This document shows positions 20,521 to 22,035 of a DNA stretch of 22,035 nt, piece after piece. The notes beneath the pieces are model-generated. The model ran no database searches. It had not been told where the DNA came from and saw only the letters and a program-made list of their open reading frames with translations. Position numbers and translations under genes: made by a program. Position 1 is the first letter of the stretch. The number at the start of each line of letters is the position of its first letter. Source of the DNA: Perkinsus olseni (Eukaryota; Perkinsozoa; Perkinsida); NCBI GenBank assembly GCA_013115125.1, contig JABANN010000549.1:1-22035 (forward strand). The letters are read 5' to 3'.

Positions 20521-20908
20521 GGCGCAGTCGGTGAAAGTACCACTGAGCAAAGAGGTAATGCAGAGCGTGTGATGTCCCGCTCGCACGCAAGCACATCGTA
20601 GATGGAACTGCCTCCATGAATTCCGCAGAGTTGAGTTTGAACGGCTGCCTCGAGAAGGACATGGCCCATTCGGGTATTCGATAGATCAGGTTATCGCGGT
20701 CCATTGGATGCTCAACAGCGTTCCATCCGTCGCTCGCGTACTGATGACAAGCTATCACCAATGATTCGCTCTCCTCCGTTGTGTCCCCGACAAGCCGCAT
20801 CACTTCTGCTGCGGTGAGGACAGGGCCACCGCGACACTTCCGTGGCCAAAGAGTATTCAAAACGATTAGCACTAGCGTCAATAGTTGTGTAGAAGGCCGA
20901 AACCTCAA
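20453..20908 (-). CDS. Second signal-peptide ORF (possible secreted protein, partial)
   Basis: The frame opens with MRFRPSTQLLTLVLIVLNTL, a basic start followed by a hydrophobic core, then CRGGP as a plausible cleavage region. The following segment (AAEVMRLVGDTTEESESLVI and IYRIPEWAMSFSRQPF) reads like real protein. The 3' part (from about VPSTMCLR) runs into the start of the next gene in another frame. An intron or an earlier end is therefore likely, and the true C-terminus is unknown. It may be a tandem neighbour of the 19701-20520 gene or an alternative 5' exon of it. Confidence 0.4.
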   Translation of the reverse strand: MRFRPSTQLLTLVLIVLNTLWPRKCRGGPVLTAAEVMRLVGDTTEESESLVIACHQYASDGWNAVEHPMDRDNLIYRIPEWAMSFSRQPFKLNSAEFMEAVPSTMCLRASGTSHALHYLFAQWYFHRLRHDRSSLYGCGSIGLQCPGGPAG

Positions 20909-21042
20909 GGATGGATGGGATCGACCCGGGGTAGGTAAGAGAACCTTGGTGCGTGGAGGATTGTGATTAAAGCGTCGGGTGCGTCAACCAGGCACTGCAC
21001 CTGGCGCAGTCCACGCCTAAGCTACGCCTGCTTGCTCCTTTT

Positions 21043-21112
21043 CTAGCATCGACCACAGGCTGTGGTCCATAGCTGAGATTAGGTGGGGCCCACCTGGTGG
21101 GCTATTCTGAAT
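21043..21112. repeat. Two short perfect palindromes
   Basis: GACCACAG and CTGTGGTC surround one G at about 21051-21067. GCCCACC and GGTGGGC surround one T at about 21088-21102. They are adjacent, upstream of the 20908 start on the minus strand. Confidence 0.5.
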
Positions 21113-21300
21113 AGAACAGGTTACACGAAAAGCATTCTCGACGGCAGCTCATGGGCAGCACGAAAATCATCATCAGACCACAAATGTCTCCCGTCTGCCT
21201 TCGTGTCGCAGTCCTGCGGGTGAGGATTGATGATGACACATAAGCGTCCATGTAGTGCACAGTCTGCAAGCATGTAAGAAGGCCCCCGCTACGCCGTAGT

Positions 21301-21351
21301 AGTAACTGCGGTGACAATATAGTTACAACTATACGCTATGTAGCAGTTACT
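21301..21351. repeat. Nested inverted repeat
   Basis: Outer arms AGTAACTGC (21301-21309) and GCAGTTACT (21343-21351) enclose inner arms TATAGTT (21318-21324) and AACTATA (21327-21333). This may be a small fold-back element or a structured transcript segment. Confidence 0.6.
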
Positions 21352-21399
21352 TGCCAGTACTACTCATCTCTCACACCATCAACATCGCAATTGCCTTCA

Positions 21400-21548
21400 C
21401 TGCAAACTAAATGTCGACCGGGACGGTGACCGCGAGGATGGAGGAAGATGCAGATGAAGTCGGTCGAAGCCTTAGAGCAGGAAGACGTGATGACTAATTC
21501 ATGTATTGCTCGTTATTAAGGAACGTTTCAATCTGCAAACTAAATGTC
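21400..21548 (+). repeat. 16-bp direct repeat pair
   Basis: CTGCAAACTAAATGTC occurs exactly at 21400-21415 and 21533-21548, 133 nt apart. The intervening sequence shows no inverted ends. A target-site duplication of this length would be unusual; the pair may come from local duplication. Confidence 0.6.
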
Positions 21549-22035
21549 CCAGATTGGCATCTGGTATCATACTGCGCCTTGCACTCGCGTGCATGGGTAT
21601 GCGTTGTAGATCACATTTCGCCCGAAATCCTCGAGGATGGTTTTACAATTCTTTGCGGCCGGCCTTAAATATCGACACTACACCGAATAACAGTGCAGGC
21701 GAGCACATAGCGTGCCGAACGGAAATAGCAGATCCATTAAGATTAAGGATTCTTGGCTTTATAGAGCTCTTAAATCAAGAGCAGAGCATCAACACTCCAG
21801 TGTATCAAGCAGTTACTAGTCCCTACCGACTCTTCCCTACCGAGCTCGAATTTCCGGGACGATAACGTCCGATGGTGGCCCACCTTGGCACTGGCACGTG
21901 GGTATGAGGGATATTACGAGCAGCCAGGATGAGACAAGAATCAGAATGACAAGTGGCCGTGGCGTGCGCTTTTGGATCTGTATTAGCGCGCGCCCGAGAA
22001 CGTTAGTTCTCCACACAGATGCGCACTCAACCTCT

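Larger units (their letters stand above)
20909..22035. other. No gene called; hairpins and a short direct repeat
   Basis: It contains a cluster of palindromes (20985-21110), a nested hairpin (21301-21351) and a 16-bp direct repeat (21400 and 21533). A plus-strand frame of 119 codons at 21506-21865 has no signal, domain or compositional support and could be chance. Confidence 0.5.

Noticed and set aside
21506-21865. 119-codon plus-strand frame as a gene
   Set aside because: No signal peptide, domain, neighbour support or splice context; it could be chance.
1-22035. CRISPR arrays, bacterial operons, rRNA genes, riboswitches
   Set aside because: None seen; the splice structure of the genes shows the DNA is eukaryotic.

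Overview
This window looks like nuclear DNA of a protist. Genes lie on both strands and are cut into exons of about 60-160 nt by GT-AG introns, most of them only 43-62 nt long. There are tRNA-derived repeats and MITE-like elements, and no prokaryotic operon structure. A perkinsid-like alveolate is my best guess from gene texture and the small secreted-protein genes, but that is a weak inference.

Layout. 1-2433: no convincing gene, two related tRNA-like SINE copies and a diverged inverted repeat. 2434-10503, minus strand: a multi-exon gene region encoding menaquinone/phylloquinone head-group enzymes. It holds isochorismate synthase (MenF) spliced in frame to SEPHCHC synthase (MenD), followed directly by an SHCHC synthase (MenH) alpha/beta-hydrolase. 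This resembles the eukaryotic PHYLLO protein (MenF-MenD-MenC-MenH), but there is no room for MenC between D and H. 10504-12230: a divergent intergenic region carrying two non-autonomous DNA-transposon-like elements, one with perfect 45-bp terminal inverted repeats and one of 701 bp with an embedded tRNA-Asp-like sequence. 12231-15504, plus strand: a long-chain acyl-CoA synthetase that I could resolve into 21 exons coding 706 residues. 15505-19083, plus strand: an incompletely resolved gene ending in charged coiled-coil segments and TFxP motifs. 19084-19700: a spacer with several hairpins. 19701-20520, minus: a two-exon gene for a small secreted protein, with a second signal-peptide ORF just upstream (20453-20908). 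20909-22035: no gene called; hairpins and a short direct repeat.

How the genes work together. MenF converts chorismate to isochorismate, MenD adds 2-oxoglutarate-derived succinate semialdehyde, and MenH eliminates pyruvate to give SHCHC. These are three consecutive steps, so fusing or linking them makes metabolic sense. The next enzyme, MenC, must be elsewhere or missing. The neighbouring acyl-CoA synthetase is a fatty-acid enzyme by its motifs and is not clearly part of the pathway.

The most unusual signal is a 13-mer, AGCGGAGCGAAGC. It occurs exactly four times, three of them inside short introns in the sense orientation of two genes on opposite strands. It consists of two overlapping GC-GNA-GC mini-hairpin sequences.
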